From assembly GCF_003345655.1 (NCBI RefSeq), contig NZ_QQOH01000001.1, forward strand, positions 1-64,000: a stretch of DNA of 64,000 nucleotides, read 5' to 3'. The position numbers and the translations under genes are program-made. Below, one piece after another: positions 16,593 through 27,168 of the stretch; positions within the stretch are counted from its first letter, which is position 1; every line of letters starts with the position of its first letter. Source of the DNA: Motiliproteus coralliicola (GTDB taxonomy: Bacteria > Pseudomonadota > Gammaproteobacteria > Pseudomonadales > Balneatricaceae). The notes beneath the pieces are model-generated. The model did no database searches. It worked only from the letters and a program-made list of their open reading frames with translations, and was not told the DNA's origin.

Positions 16593-18605
16593 ATGGCTCA
16601 TTTAGCCGATAGATTGGAATCGTTGATGCGTTTCAATCGGTTGAGTGTGGGAAAGAAGTTACTGGGATTGTCGCTGATGTTCGTGGTGGTGCTCAGTGCT
16701 ACGGTGGGCTACACGCTGCTGACGCTCAGTGCTCAGAAAAGCGACGGTTCGGTCATCAATATCGCCGGTCGTCAGCGCATGCTGACCCAGAAATTCACCA
16801 AAGAGTTCTTTGTCGCGCTCCAGCAGGCCCAAGTACAGAACATCGCCTTTGATCCGGTCCCGATGCAACGCACGGCCAGCCTGTTTGAGCAGTCACTATC
16901 GGCGCTGCGGGATGGCGGAACGACCTATCTGGATCCCGGTATGAATCAGCCGATTGGATTGCCGGGTACCGACACCGAAAAGATCAGTGCGCAGCTCGAT
17001 GAAGTGGAGCAGCTGTGGCTGCAACTTCAGCAACTGATCACCAATGCGATAGCTTCCCAGCCCGATAGCACTCAACTAGAGAAAATCGATCAGCTCAGTG
17101 TCGAGGTACTGACATCGATGAATCGGGCTGTGGTGATGCTGGCTCAGCAGTCCGACCGCAAGGTCCAGATGATGCTCGATACCTTGGTCTGGACCTGGGC
17201 GGGTGCCTTGCTGGCCTCCTTGTTAATTGCGTGGCTGTTGGCTCGCAATATCACCTCGCCGCTGTATCAGGTGGTCAGCACCACCCAGCGGATCGGCAGC
17301 GGTAACCTCTGCGCAGAAACCATCAGCAACGATCAACGCGATGAGCTGGGATTGTTGATGGATAACGTCGAGCGGATGCGTTCGATGCTTAGCGACGTGA
17401 TTCATACGGTGCAGCAGAACAGCAAGCAGATGTCCCATTCTTCGATGCAGATCGTCACCATCTCCGATGAGATTTCCGGTATCAGTGAGCAGGAGAAGCA
17501 GAGCACCGAACTGGTCTTACGTGCGATTGGTTCGCTGCAGCAGGTCGCCAGCGATGTCAGCTCACATATCGACGAGGCTCATCTGAGTGCTCAACAGACC
17601 CGTGAAGTCGCCCTTCAGGGGGTTGGGGTGATGGAGCAGAGTATCGGTGAGCTGAGCAGCGCTGTTGATAGCGTCAATGTGACAGCCAATCAGCTGGGTT
17701 CGGTCAAGCTTGCCACCGAGAAGATTCACTCGATCATTGAGGCGATCGATACCCTGGCTGCACAGACCAACCTGTTGGCACTGAATGCGGCGATTGAAGC
17801 GGCCCGCGCCGGTGAGCAGGGGCGGGGCTTTGCGGTTGTGGCCGACGAAGTGCGTGGATTGGCGACCCGTACCGCCGATTCCACCACGGAGATCACAACG
17901 CTGATCCATGAGTTGACCACCCAGGTTGATAGTTCGGTGGATTCGATGAATCGGGTGACCGACCAGGTGAATCGATCGCAGCAGAAATCGGAGCAAACGC
18001 TGGAGACCCTGGCGTCAATGCGGGCCGATGTCGAGCGAAATTCGGAGAACTCCACCCAGATTGCTGAACTGAACCAGCAGCAGGTGGAACAATTGACCTC
18101 CTTGCAGCAGGAGCTCAATGACTTGTTTGATGTGCTGGAGGTTAGCTCCGAGAAAGCGGGTTCAACCTCGTTGGTGGCAGGTGATCTGCATCAGGTCTCC
18201 GATGAGCTTGATACCTTGCTGGCACGGTTTAAAACCGACCAGGTCAGCGCCCCGGTCCGTCACGCCGATGACAAGCGCCAATCGCCGAGGATCAATAATC
18301 AACTCAAGGTCACCCTTTGTCAGTCGGGGTTGTCGGTGGTCGGCTTGACCCAGAATCTGAGCATGACCGGTGCCGAGATCAAATTGCTGCAGCCGCTGAA
18401 TGAACGCGAGCCACTGCAGCTGAATATCCAGCTGCCAGAGGGACAGACTCAGTCCTTGAAACTGGACGGTCGAATCATCCGTTGCAGCCGGTCCGACGAC
18501 AGCCATTATCTCTACGGCATCCGTTTCGACTCTCTGGAGGTGCAGCAACAACAGCTGCTCAGGCTGGCGTTCGACTATTTCCGAAAAGCCCACAGTTACG
18601 CCTAA
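16593..18605 (+). CDS. methyl-accepting chemotaxis protein with PilJ-type sensor and C-terminal PilZ domain
   Basis: A 670-residue chemoreceptor. Order: TM1 (about 22–46); a periplasmic sensor beginning [18 protein letters not shown], as in PilJ/NarX-type N-terminal domains; TM2 (about 198–220); HAMP; a methyl-accepting helical bundle with the tip [19 protein letters not shown] and [13 protein letters not shown]; and a PilZ domain from about residue 560. The PilZ part keeps both c-di-GMP motifs, RQSPR (R562–R566) and NLSMTG (N588, S590, G593). It should relay signals to CheA/CheW and respond to c-di-GMP. The start at 16593 has AGGAGGGGA just upstream. It is a single-gene unit. Confidence 0.92.
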   Translation: MAHLADRLESLMRFNRLSVGKKLLGLSLMFVVVLSATVGYTLLTLSAQKSDGSVINIAGRQRMLTQKFTKEFFVALQQAQVQNIAFDPVPMQRTASLFEQSLSALRDGGTTYLDPGMNQPIGLPGTDTEKISAQLDEVEQLWLQLQQLITNAIASQPDSTQLEKIDQLSVEVLTSMNRAVVMLAQQSDRKVQMMLDTLVWTWAGALLASLLIAWLLARNITSPLYQVVSTTQRIGSGNLCAETISNDQRDELGLLMDNVERMRSMLSDVIHTVQQNSKQMSHSSMQIVTISDEISGISEQEKQSTELVLRAIGSLQQVASDVSSHIDEAHLSAQQTREVALQGVGVMEQSIGELSSAVDSVNVTANQLGSVKLATEKIHSIIEAIDTLAAQTNLLALNAAIEAARAGEQGRGFAVVADEVRGLATRTADSTTEITTLIHELTTQVDSSVDSMNRVTDQVNRSQQKSEQTLETLASMRADVERNSENSTQIAELNQQQVEQLTSLQQELNDLFDVLEVSSEKAGSTSLVAGDLHQVSDELDTLLARFKTDQVSAPVRHADDKRQSPRINNQLKVTLCQSGLSVVGLTQNLSMTGAEIKLLQPLNEREPLQLNIQLPEGQTQSLKLDGRIIRCSRSDDSHYLYGIRFDSLEVQQQQLLRLAFDYFRKAHSYA

Positions 18606-18786
18606 GTCCGCAGGGGACTGTTTCGGCGGGCCCCTTTCCCCATTGCTGGCCTTATCTTCATCGCCATCGAACTAGCCAGCGTCTCCTCGCTCGGGCTGGC
18701 TTCAGTGGCGCGGTTGCTGTAAGCTGCACCGCCTTCCGTGTCGGCCCGCAGTGCCGACCCTTCCTACCGTTGTATGAGATCACAGC

Positions 18787-20124
18787 ATGACATTTGCTTC
18801 CCTCGGCCTGTGCGCCGAGATTCTTGATGCCGTTGCCGAACAGGGCTACGACTCGCCGTCACCGATTCAGGCCGAGGCGATTCCTGCGGTGTTGGCCGGA
18901 CGTGATCTAATGGCGGCAGCGCAGACCGGTACCGGTAAAACGGCCGGCTTCACGCTGCCGTTGCTGCAGGGTTTGATGGGTGGCCCCCGGGTTAAATCGA
19001 ACCAGTGCCGGGCATTGGTACTGACCCCGACACGCGAGCTGGCGGCCCAGGTGGCCGACAGTGTCTCGACCTACGGTAAGAACCTGCCGTTGCGCTCCAA
19101 TGTGGTGTTCGGCGGGGTCAAGATCAATCCGCAGATGCAGCGTCTTCGCGGCGGTAGCGATATCCTGGTGGCGACGCCGGGACGGTTATTGGATCTGCAT
19201 AGCCAGAACGCGGTGCGGTTCGATCAACTCGAAGTGCTGGTGCTCGACGAAGCCGACCGGATGCTGGACATGGGCTTTATCCATGACATCAAACGGATTC
19301 TGAAGCTGCTGCCCAGCCAGCGTCAGAATTTGCTGTTCTCGGCCACGTTCTCGAGCGAGATCCGTTCCCTGGCCAAGGGGTTGATCAACGACCCGGTTGA
19401 GGTGTCGGTGACGCCGCGTAACAGTACTGCTGAAACCGTCGAGCAGCAGCTCTATTCGGTCGATAAAAATCGCAAGTCGGCGCTGCTGACCCAACTGATC
19501 AAAGATAATGACTGGCAACAGGTGCTGGTCTTTACCCGCACCAAACACGGTGCCAATCGCCTTAGCCGCCACCTGGAAGGCAAGGGGATCAAGGCCGCAG
19601 CGATCCACGGCAACAAAAGCCAGGGCGCCCGCACCAAGGCGCTGGCTCAGTTCAAGAGTGGCGAGCTGCGTACCCTGGTCGCTACCGATATTGCCGCCCG
19701 CGGGTTGGATATCGATCAGCTGCCGCAGGTGGTGAATTTCGATCTGCCCAACGTGGCCGAAGATTATGTCCACCGTATCGGTCGCACCGGCCGGGCCGGC
19801 GCTTCTGGGCATGCGGTATCGCTGGTCTGCGCCGATGAGACCAAGCAACTGGTCGGAATTGAGCGGCTGATCAGCCAGCAGATTCCTCGGGTTGTGGTTG
19901 AGGGCTTTGAGGCGACCCATGAATTGCCGGAAACCGATCTGAGCCGCAAGCCGAAGAAGCCCAAGAAGCCCAAGAAGCCCAAGGAAGGTCATCGCGATGG
20001 CCAACGCTCGGGTGAAAATGCCCGCGGCCATAAGCCGCCGGGCAATCAACCGCGACGTCGTCGCAGCCGAGCCGGCGGCAACAAAGGGGCCAGTGGCAAC
20101 AAGGCCGTCAGCGGCAACCGCTAA
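18787..20124 (+). CDS. rhlE: ATP-dependent RNA helicase RhlE
   Basis: A 445-residue DEAD-box helicase. Motifs in order: Q motif ([14 protein letters not shown]), Walker A AQTGTGKT (45–52), [12 protein letters not shown] at 154–157, SAT at 185–187, TDIAARGLD and HRIGRTGR (329–336). The basic tail has a [13 protein letters not shown] repeat and an RRRRSRAGG stretch, typical of RNA-binding extensions in RhlE. It remodels ribosomal or messenger RNA. The stop is 18 bp from the convergent DUF2157 gene. Confidence 0.93.
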   Translation: MTFASLGLCAEILDAVAEQGYDSPSPIQAEAIPAVLAGRDLMAAAQTGTGKTAGFTLPLLQGLMGGPRVKSNQCRALVLTPTRELAAQVADSVSTYGKNLPLRSNVVFGGVKINPQMQRLRGGSDILVATPGRLLDLHSQNAVRFDQLEVLVLDEADRMLDMGFIHDIKRILKLLPSQRQNLLFSATFSSEIRSLAKGLINDPVEVSVTPRNSTAETVEQQLYSVDKNRKSALLTQLIKDNDWQQVLVFTRTKHGANRLSRHLEGKGIKAAAIHGNKSQGARTKALAQFKSGELRTLVATDIAARGLDIDQLPQVVNFDLPNVAEDYVHRIGRTGRAGASGHAVSLVCADETKQLVGIERLISQQIPRVVVEGFEATHELPETDLSRKPKKPKKPKKPKEGHRDGQRSGENARGHKPPGNQPRRRRSRAGGNKGASGNKAVSGNR

Positions 20125-20142
20125 CGCTTTGAACAAGCTCCG

Positions 20143-21174
20143 TTAGAACCGGCGCGCCTGCAGCAGTTCGCGCAGCGCGCCGGGTAACAGTGACTGCAAC
20201 CCCTGGCTGATGCGCTGCTCGTGGCGCTGCCAAACAATCCCCAGATAGATGATCAGCAGTCCGATCAGCGACAGCGCGATCGGGAACAACCAGCTGTCTT
20301 CGAACAGGTCAAATGCCAGATGGCCCAGGTAAGCGCAGCAGCCAAGTCCGCCGAACACTACGAATACCCGCCGCACCAGTAGCGCTCCCAGACCGATCAG
20401 CAGCAGATTGATTCCGAAATACCCCAGTTTGGCCAATTCGCTGTTGGAGTCCTGCATCGTCAGTCCGCCCCAGAAGGTCAGCACCCCGAACAGGTAGAGC
20501 CAGAAGGCGTAATCCAGACTGTGGCGGCTACGGATATCGACCCAGAACGCGCCGAATATCACCAGTAGACCGAAGTAGATCGACACCAGCGAGCGCAGCT
20601 CAATGTTGTAATTGCCATCGTTGATCATCGCTACCAGGTCCATCGACAGATACCAGAGGGTGACGGCGATCGGCATCAGCAGGAACGGGTAGCGGTAACG
20701 CCAGGCGACCATCGCACCGACGGCCAGGGTCGCCAGCTCCATCATTAGCCAGTGCCACTCGATATAGCGGTGGTAGTCGCGATAGTGCTCGTCGTCGGGC
20801 CAGAATCCCAGCGCCTGTTGCAGGCCGAACACCGCCAGCGGGGTCAGGCAGACCGCGAAGGTGGCGCAGATTCCCGCCGGGATCGGGTGCTGAAGTCGTT
20901 CAAATCGCGATGCCAATCCCAGGCCGCAGGCCAGATAGATCAGGGCGATAGCGAACACACCCCAGCCACCAAAGGACTCCCAGCCCAGATTCATAAACAG
21001 GGTCATAGCACCAATCGCCACCAACCCGCCGAGGTAGTAGAGCAGGTGGGTGAAATCGAAGCGGGCGCCGGGGGCGGGATTATCGCGCAGGAACTCGAGC
21101 AGCCGTTGGGCCTGCTCCGAATCGAGGATCTGCTGCTCGACTGCAAGGTCGAGTTGCTGGCGGGTCAGTTTCAT
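20143..21174 (-). CDS. DUF2157 domain membrane protein
   Basis: A 343-residue protein. A short soluble N-terminus (QLDLAVEQQILDSEQAQRLL) is followed by FDFTHLLYYLGGLVAIGAMT and about nine further membrane segments. The N-terminal helical part plus the LLYYLGGL segment is characteristic of DUF2157, whose function is unknown. The ATG at 21174 is 100 bp downstream of the pseudouridine synthase stop on the same strand, so it may share its transcript. Confidence 0.8.
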   Translation of the reverse strand: MKLTRQQLDLAVEQQILDSEQAQRLLEFLRDNPAPGARFDFTHLLYYLGGLVAIGAMTLFMNLGWESFGGWGVFAIALIYLACGLGLASRFERLQHPIPAGICATFAVCLTPLAVFGLQQALGFWPDDEHYRDYHRYIEWHWLMMELATLAVGAMVAWRYRYPFLLMPIAVTLWYLSMDLVAMINDGNYNIELRSLVSIYFGLLVIFGAFWVDIRSRHSLDYAFWLYLFGVLTFWGGLTMQDSNSELAKLGYFGINLLLIGLGALLVRRVFVVFGGLGCCAYLGHLAFDLFEDSWLFPIALSLIGLLIIYLGIVWQRHEQRISQGLQSLLPGALRELLQARRF

Positions 21175-21274
21175 GGTCGGTACATCGTCTAGGTGTAAGG
21201 CCTTTGCAGGCAGCTTAAGCGATCGAACCCTGAATCCGCCACGTTAATAGGACCTTGTGGCTACGGTCTTCATC

Positions 21275-21973
21275 TTATCGACCCATGACGCTATCGATCT
21301 CGGCCGGTGTCAACGGGCGGTATTGGCCTGGGGCTAAGTCAGGGTCGAGCCGGATTGCGCCGATCTGTTCCCGATGCAGGGCCAGGACCGGATTGCGAAA
21401 ACGGCCGAACATCCGCTTGATCTGGTGGTAACGCCCCTCGGTCAGGGTCAGGCGAACGCAGCGCTCACCCAGCTGCTCCAGCTTGACCGGCTTGGTGGTG
21501 ATCCCTTCGTAGGCGAAATAGATCCCCTCGGCAAAACTGGCCTGGGTTTGCGGATCGATCGGGTTGGCGGTCTCGACCCGGTAGATCTTCTTTATCGCCT
21601 TGTCCGGTTCGGTCAGCACTCGGGTCCAGCTGCCGTCATCGCTGAGCAGCAACAAGCCGGTGCTGGCGCGATCCAGCCGTCCGGCGATATGCAGACCGTC
21701 GCGCTCACGCGACTCGATCAGTTCGGTGGCGCAGCGGTGCTGATCGTCCCGGGTGGCGCTGAGGATGCCGGCCGGTTTATTGAGCATGAAGTAGCGCGCT
21801 TGGCGTTGCTGCAGTAGTCGACCATCCACGGCGATACGGCTGAACCGATCTACCTCGAGGGTGCCGTCGCGGACCGGCTGATCATCCAGCTCGACCCGAC
21901 CAGCGGCCAGTAGTTCGTTGGCACGGCGGCGACTGTATTGGGGTTGATTGGCGAGAAAACGATCCAGGCGCAT
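21275..21973 (-). CDS. rRNA pseudouridine synthase, RsuA/RluB/RluE family
   Basis: A 232-residue enzyme. The N-terminal S4 RNA-binding domain (RLDRFLANQPQYSRRRANEL) is followed by the catalytic domain with HIAGRLDRASTGLLLLS, D101 being the catalytic aspartate. KKIYRVE, TLTEGRYHQIKRMF and LHREQIGAIRLDP complete the family pattern. Length and motifs fit RsuA, which makes pseudouridine 516 in 16S rRNA, better than the longer RluB. The ATG overlaps the stop of the exonuclease gene (TGATG), so translation is coupled. Confidence 0.88.
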   Translation of the reverse strand: MRLDRFLANQPQYSRRRANELLAAGRVELDDQPVRDGTLEVDRFSRIAVDGRLLQQRQARYFMLNKPAGILSATRDDQHRCATELIESRERDGLHIAGRLDRASTGLLLLSDDGSWTRVLTEPDKAIKKIYRVETANPIDPQTQASFAEGIYFAYEGITTKPVKLEQLGERCVRLTLTEGRYHQIKRMFGRFRNPVLALHREQIGAIRLDPDLAPGQYRPLTPAEIDSVMGR

Positions 21974-22629
21974 CAGCCGGTTCCGGCAAGTTCGGCAGCA
22001 GCGCGCTGGAACAGCTTCGGCAGCTGGGCTTTCTGGGTCTTACCCAGTTGACGCAGCAACGACAGCGGCAGCTGTTGCGATTTGGTGTCGAGTCGTTGTG
22101 CCAGATCGTCCAGCAGCCGTACCCAGAGGTGAGCGGTCATTTCTGCATCGGCCAATGCGCGGTGGTAGGTACCGTCGGTGGGGAGCTGTTTCCAGCGCAC
22201 CAGGGTACCGAGTTTGTGGTTAGGTGCCTCCGGGTAGACCCGGCGAGCGCAGAGCATCGAACAGGCAAACTGGCCTGTTTGCCGATGGCGAACACGGTTG
22301 AATTCGGCTTCAAGAAAACGCTGATCGAAGCTGGCGTTGTGGGCCACCAGGTTATCGTCGCCGAGAAACTCGGCGAAAGTACTCATCACCTGCTCCGCCA
22401 TCGGGGCCTGGGCCAGCATGCTGTTGCTGATACCGGTGTAGGACTCGATAAAGCCGCTAACCCTTCGGCCCGGGTTCATCAGAGATTGAAACCGATCGGT
22501 GATCTGGCCGTTGACCAGCCGTACCGCGCCGATCTCGATTGCTCGGTCGTCATTGTCGATCGATAAACCGGTGGTCTCGAAATCCAGAACCACCAGTGTA
22601 TCGGCACGTCGTTGCCCGTTATCGCTCAC
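21973..22629 (-). CDS. DEDDh 3'-5' exonuclease (DnaQ/PolC-epsilon-like)
   Basis: A 218-residue nuclease. Active-site residues of the DEDDh family are present: VVLDFETTG (D16, E18), [10 protein letters not shown] (D102) and [11 protein letters not shown] (H156, D161). It lacks DNA polymerase III core-binding features that I could name, so it is probably a stand-alone proofreading-like or repair exonuclease acting on DNA or RNA ends. The start is GTG 22629, with GGAAAG upstream. It overlaps rsuA by one base and follows the LysE-type gene by 20 bp. Confidence 0.85.
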   Translation of the reverse strand: MSDNGQRRADTLVVLDFETTGLSIDNDDRAIEIGAVRLVNGQITDRFQSLMNPGRRVSGFIESYTGISNSMLAQAPMAEQVMSTFAEFLGDDNLVAHNASFDQRFLEAEFNRVRHRQTGQFACSMLCARRVYPEAPNHKLGTLVRWKQLPTDGTYHRALADAEMTAHLWVRLLDDLAQRLDTKSQQLPLSLLRQLGKTQKAQLPKLFQRAAAELAGTG

Positions 22630-22649
22630 CCGTATCTTTCCTGTTGTTA

Positions 22650-23297
22650 TCAGCGTTGAGTGCTGAACGCTAATGTCAGACCGGCACCGATAAAGGTGCC
22701 GCCGAAGGCACGGGAGAGTTTCTGCCCGGTGGTTTCGGCCATGCCTCCCAGCAGACGTTTGGCCAGCAGGGCATAACCCAGCAGGCAGAGCAGCGAGAAC
22801 AGCATAAAGGTCCCCACCAGCAGGCTGAACTGGGGCAGCAGGGCGCTGTGGATATCGATGAACTGCGGAAACAGGGCGGTGGTGAACACTATCGCCTTGG
22901 GGTTGGTCAGCGAGACCAGCAGACCCTGGGTGTAGGTGTTGAACCCAGCAGCTGTTTGTCGACCTGACTGATTTGAGGGGCTATCCGTTATTTTTGCCGG
23001 CGGTTGCAGTTTGATGCCATGGCGCCATAGCTTGACCCCCATATAGATCAGGTAAGCGGCACCGAGAGTCTTGATCAGCGTAAACGCCAATGACGAGTGC
23101 AGCACCAGCGCGCTCAGACCCAGCACCGAGCAGGAGGACATCAAAAACAGGCCACTGACGTTCCCCGCCATCGCATAACAGGCGCGGCCGATACCGCTGC
23201 GTAAGCTATGGGTCATGACCAGCAGAATGGCGGGTCCGGGGGTCAGGGTCGCGATCAGCGCAATGCTGCTGAAGGCGAGCCAGCTTTCAAAACTCAT
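22650..23297 (-). CDS. LysE/RhtB-family amino-acid exporter
   Basis: A 215-residue protein with about six membrane segments. Family signatures are [20 protein letters not shown] near the N-terminus, [15 protein letters not shown], and [19 protein letters not shown] with FPQFID. It exports amino acids (lysine, threonine, homoserine or others) from the cytoplasm; the substrate is not predictable. It is the first gene of a minus-strand run with the exonuclease and rsuA. Confidence 0.9.
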   Translation of the reverse strand: MSFESWLAFSSIALIATLTPGPAILLVMTHSLRSGIGRACYAMAGNVSGLFLMSSCSVLGLSALVLHSSLAFTLIKTLGAAYLIYMGVKLWRHGIKLQPPAKITDSPSNQSGRQTAAGFNTYTQGLLVSLTNPKAIVFTTALFPQFIDIHSALLPQFSLLVGTFMLFSLLCLLGYALLAKRLLGGMAETTGQKLSRAFGGTFIGAGLTLAFSTQR

Positions 23298-23509
23298 GAT
23301 GGTTCCTGTGTGGCAGGGTTGGTAAAACCCAACGGTAGATCGGCTGGTTGAGCCCTGTCAACGTGACTATGCTTACTTCGCCACGTTTTCGATTCCATCG
23401 CCGTCTTCGGGGGCTGAGATCAACATTGAAGGTTGATCCAACAGATCTATCGGCCCTGTTTAGTACCGCGGTGAGAGACCTGAATAGCGACATCACAAGG
23501 AAAAGCGTT

Positions 23510-23869
23510 ATGAGCGCGAGTCTATATGAACGTCTGGGTGGCACCGAAGCCATCGCCCGTATTGCCAGCGATATCGTCGATCTACACCGCCAGAATCCGC
23601 TGATCTCCACCCGCTTTGGGGCCTCCGATCCCGCCAAGTTGAAAGCCGCCGTGACCGACTTCTTTGTTACCGGATCCGGTGGCCCAGAGTGCTACAAGGG
23701 GCGGGATATGAAGAGCGCCCATGCCCATATGAATACCGACCACGCCGAGTTTATGGCGGTACTGGACGATGTGCTTAAAGCGATGCAGCACAATAAAGTC
23801 GGTCGGCGGGAGATGGAGGAGGTGTTATTTATCCTATACAGCATGCGTGACGACATCATCCGGACCTAA
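23510..23869 (+). CDS. glbN: group I truncated haemoglobin
   Basis: A 119-residue 2-on-2 globin. It begins SLYERLGGTEAIARIASDIV and contains YKGRDMKSAHAHMNTDHAEF; H71 is the likely haem-binding proximal histidine. Such proteins bind O2 or NO. The ATG at 23510 has AAGGA 8 nt upstream; the longer frame from 23348 has no support. The next gene, a class III cyclase fusion, starts 11 bp after the stop, so they are one transcript. The pairing suggests a haem or gas input to the cyclase, which is inference. Confidence 0.9.
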   Translation: MSASLYERLGGTEAIARIASDIVDLHRQNPLISTRFGASDPAKLKAAVTDFFVTGSGGPECYKGRDMKSAHAHMNTDHAEFMAVLDDVLKAMQHNKVGRREMEEVLFILYSMRDDIIRT

Positions 23870-23880
23870 CTGGAAAGATC

Positions 23881-26800
23881 ATGTTTTGTCCCGCCTGCGG
23901 AGCACAATGCGACCAGGGAGGGGTTGAATGTAGCGCTTGTAAGACACGCTTACCGGCGAGCTGTATGGCATGCGGGCAAGCGTTGAGTGGTGATGGCGCG
24001 CTTTACTGTTGCGGTTGTGGTTCGGTGTTGTCTGGCCAAGCTTCGACAGTACCAACTCAACCCAAGCCTTCGAAAGCTTCCTACGTGGAGCGTCGGCAAC
24101 TGACGGTGATGTTCTGCGATCTGGTTGGTTCCACGGCATTGTCGCAGGCCAGTGACCCGGAAGACTTTCGCGATCTTATCCATCGATTTCAGCACTGCTG
24201 CACCGAGGTTATCGAGCAGTTCGACGGTTATATTGCCCGCTATATGGGGGATGGGATGCTGGTTTACTTCGGCTACCCCCGGGCGGCCGAGCTGGATGCC
24301 GAGCGAGCGGTGCGTGCCGGGTTGGAGTTGGTACGCCGGGTGGAGCAGTTACCTCATCCGGACGGTCAGCCGCTGCGAGCCCGTGTCGGCGTCGAAACCG
24401 GACTGGTGGTGGCCGGAGACGTCATTGGCCAGGGGGCCGCCGCTGAGCATGAGGTATTGGGCGATACCCCGAACATAGCGGCCCGTCTGCAAGCCGTGGC
24501 GAATCCTGGGTGGGTGGTTATTGGCCCAGGGTGTCAGGGGGTTGTCGCCAAGCGCTTTCGGGTTCTTTCATTGGGTCAGCAACAACTCAAAGGAATTCGT
24601 GAACCGGTACCGACCTACCGGGTTCTGTCGGTCGCCAGTGCCTCCACCAGCAGTCGGCAAGCACCGTTACTGGGTCGATCCCAGGAGATCGCCAAGATCG
24701 AGCAGTATCTGGACCGGCCTTCCAAGGGCGGGCTGCTGATCATCGAAGGAGGTTCCGGGCTGGGTAAGAGCCGGATGTTGGATGATCTGCTTGGGCAGAC
24801 ATCGGGGCAGTACGAGCGAGTCTTGTTGCGATGTTCGCCGTTCTTTAAAGATCGTCCGCTGTACCCGGTGATACGTCACTGGCAAATGCTATTGGAATTG
24901 GATCGGGTCGAGCAGCCATCGGAGGTCGACAGCAGGCGTTTTCTGGCAGATTTTTTGCTCCGTCATGGGGTTGAGGATCCAGCGCTTCATCGGCTCATGG
25001 GCGAAATGGCATTGGGTGATGCCCAGCAGATTCCGCTTCCTAATGAGCAAGGGGGCGGGCTGTCGCCGGAGCAGCGACGGAGGGCCAAGCTTAGTGCTTT
25101 GTTGCGGGTGTTGAAGCAGTGTAGTCGCAAGCGACCATTGCTGATCGCCATAGAAGATGCCCACTGGATCGATTCATCCACCGCCGAATTTCTCAATCAG
25201 TTGGCAGCAAGGCTGGAGCGCTGGCCGATCCTGCTCTGTATCACCAGTCGTACGCCGCTGACCTGGCTCGCCGGGCAATATCCCCAGGCATTACGTTTAC
25301 AGCTGACACCATTGCCGGACAGTGAAGCCATGAGGTTGATTCGGGCGCTGGATCCTCGTGACCAGGTGCCGTATGAGGTTCAACAGCAGATTCTGCAGCG
25401 TTGTGAGGGCTCACCCCTGTTCGTGGAAGAGCTGACCCGATCGGTATTGGAGCAGGGTGACGCTGTGAATCAGCAGGTACAGGTACCCCGTACCTTACAG
25501 GATTCGCTACGGGCAAGGATCGACCGGCTGGGGCAGCACCGAGATATGGTTCAGTTCGTGGCCGTTCTGGGGCGACGCTTCAGTCAGAAATTGGTGGATA
25601 AAAGCTCACCGTTTGAACCCGGGCGGACTCGCGAGGCGATGGCCGCGCTGGTCGACGCCGGTTTACTGCACTGCAGTGGCGAAGGCGGGCGTAAACAGTA
25701 CCATTTCCACCATATGATGGTGCGTGAAGTCGCCTACGATGCGCTCTTAAAGCGTGATCGGCGGACCCATCACCTTAGGGTCGCCGAAACCCTGTGTCGA
25801 GACTTTCCCAAGTTGGTGCAGAGTGCTCCCGAATTGGCGGCGGGGCACTTTGAGTCGGCAGAAAGGTTTACCGAGGCGATCGACTATTGGCATCTGGCGG
25901 GACAGCATGCGCGCGATGCCTGGGCCCACCGTGAAGCAGCCAACCATCTGCTGCAGGCGATTCGGTTGCTGGAGGCCGAGCCGACGACCATCGAACTGGC
26001 GAAGCGGGAACTGAGTATTCGAATCGAATTGGTGCAGTCGTTGCGGATTCTAGAGCTGGGCGAGCAGGGGCTGGAACAGCTTGCGAAGGCGAGTCAGCTC
26101 GCCGAGCGGTTAAATGATTCGGAGGCGTTGGCACAGGTGCATAACCTCTGGGGTAATCTGCTGTTTTCGGCCGGCGAGATCACCGGTTGTCTGAGCCATC
26201 ATCGTCGTGCCCTTCACTATGCCGATCGGGCCGACTCGGCGGTTAGTCAAATTCAGGCCCACAGTGGCCTGGGGGATGCCAGCTTGCTGGATGGTCAGCT
26301 ACTGACGGCCGAGCATGCCTACGATCGTTGCTTAACCCTGAGTCGTCAGGCGCAGTTACAGCGTTTTGTTGCCCCGAATCTATCGCTTCGCGGGCATATG
26401 CGACTCTATCTGAACCGATTAGATGAGTCGGTTGAAGATATCTCTGAAGCGATAAAACTGGCGGTTGATGCGCAGGATCGGCGTACCGAAATGGTGGGGC
26501 GGGGGAGTTGTCTGGCTAAGACGCTGTGTGAAATGGGACAGTACCGGCTTGCAAGGGAGTCGTTGGAACATGCCTTGGAAACCGCCCGTAGTTTGAAGGC
26601 GCAGCGATTCGAGGCGCTGTATCTACTGACGCTGGCGAGAGTTTGCCGGTGGTCGGAAGCTAGCCATGGAGGTAACAGATCGACACCGCTGAGCTATGCC
26701 GAGCAAGCGATCAAGGTCGCCGAACAGACCCATTTCAATTATGTCGGCGCCATCGCGTTCGGGGCGCTGGCGCTAGTCACTGAGGATCCGTCCCGCTGCC

Positions 26801-27168
26801 GGAGCGCGCTTGAGCAAGGTGAGCGACTGTTAAGACCGGGGACGCCGAGTCAGAACTATTTCTGGTTCCTACGTGATGCCATCGAGACTTGCCTGCTAAG
26901 AGGCTGGTGGGATCAGGCGCAAGACTATGGCAACAAGTTTAAAAAATTTACCCGGCATCAGCCGATCCCCTGGAGTCAGTTCTATATCCAGCTGGCTGAC
27001 ACCCTGTCTACGATCGGGCGGCAGCCAGAACAAAGCCAGGCCATCAGTCAGTTGAATCAGCTACAGCAGCAAGCTAAACAAGCAGGATTGCAAGCAGCGG
27101 AGGCTTTGATTCAGCGCTGCCTGCAGGATCGGATGCATCTGGTTGCCGATAAAAGCGCTAGCCTTTAA
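23881..27168 (+). CDS. class III adenylate/guanylate cyclase fused to zinc ribbon, AAA ATPase and TPR-like region
   Basis: A 1095-residue multidomain protein. Residues 1–50 form a zinc ribbon with repeated CxxC pairs (C3/C6, C17/C20, C28/C31, C43–C46). Residues 70–255 form a class III cyclase domain with metal aspartates D80 (FCDLVGST) and D124 (YMGDGM), then GDTPNIAARLQAVANPG. A STAND-type ATPase follows, with Walker A GGSGLGKS (290–297) and Walker B LLIAIEDAHWID. The C-terminal half (from about 640) is helical repeats, probably TPRs. It should make cAMP (or cGMP) in an ATPase-gated manner. It follows glbN by 11 bp, and its last 4 bp overlap the convergent nitrilase gene. Confidence 0.88.
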   Translation: MFCPACGAQCDQGGVECSACKTRLPASCMACGQALSGDGALYCCGCGSVLSGQASTVPTQPKPSKASYVERRQLTVMFCDLVGSTALSQASDPEDFRDLIHRFQHCCTEVIEQFDGYIARYMGDGMLVYFGYPRAAELDAERAVRAGLELVRRVEQLPHPDGQPLRARVGVETGLVVAGDVIGQGAAAEHEVLGDTPNIAARLQAVANPGWVVIGPGCQGVVAKRFRVLSLGQQQLKGIREPVPTYRVLSVASASTSSRQAPLLGRSQEIAKIEQYLDRPSKGGLLIIEGGSGLGKSRMLDDLLGQTSGQYERVLLRCSPFFKDRPLYPVIRHWQMLLELDRVEQPSEVDSRRFLADFLLRHGVEDPALHRLMGEMALGDAQQIPLPNEQGGGLSPEQRRRAKLSALLRVLKQCSRKRPLLIAIEDAHWIDSSTAEFLNQLAARLERWPILLCITSRTPLTWLAGQYPQALRLQLTPLPDSEAMRLIRALDPRDQVPYEVQQQILQRCEGSPLFVEELTRSVLEQGDAVNQQVQVPRTLQDSLRARIDRLGQHRDMVQFVAVLGRRFSQKLVDKSSPFEPGRTREAMAALVDAGLLHCSGEGGRKQYHFHHMMVREVAYDALLKRDRRTHHLRVAETLCRDFPKLVQSAPELAAGHFESAERFTEAIDYWHLAGQHARDAWAHREAANHLLQAIRLLEAEPTTIELAKRELSIRIELVQSLRILELGEQGLEQLAKASQLAERLNDSEALAQVHNLWGNLLFSAGEITGCLSHHRRALHYADRADSAVSQIQAHSGLGDASLLDGQLLTAEHAYDRCLTLSRQAQLQRFVAPNLSLRGHMRLYLNRLDESVEDISEAIKLAVDAQDRRTEMVGRGSCLAKTLCEMGQYRLARESLEHALETARSLKAQRFEALYLLTLARVCRWSEASHGGNRSTPLSYAEQAIKVAEQTHFNYVGAIAFGALALVTEDPSRCRSALEQGERLLRPGTPSQNYFWFLRDAIETCLLRGWWDQAQDYGNKFKKFTRHQPIPWSQFYIQLADTLSTIGRQPEQSQAISQLNQLQQQAKQAGLQAAEALIQRCLQDRMHLVADKSASL

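Noticed and set aside
19186-20136. 316-codon open frame on the minus strand
   Set aside because: Antisense of rhlE; the helicase motifs are all on the plus strand.
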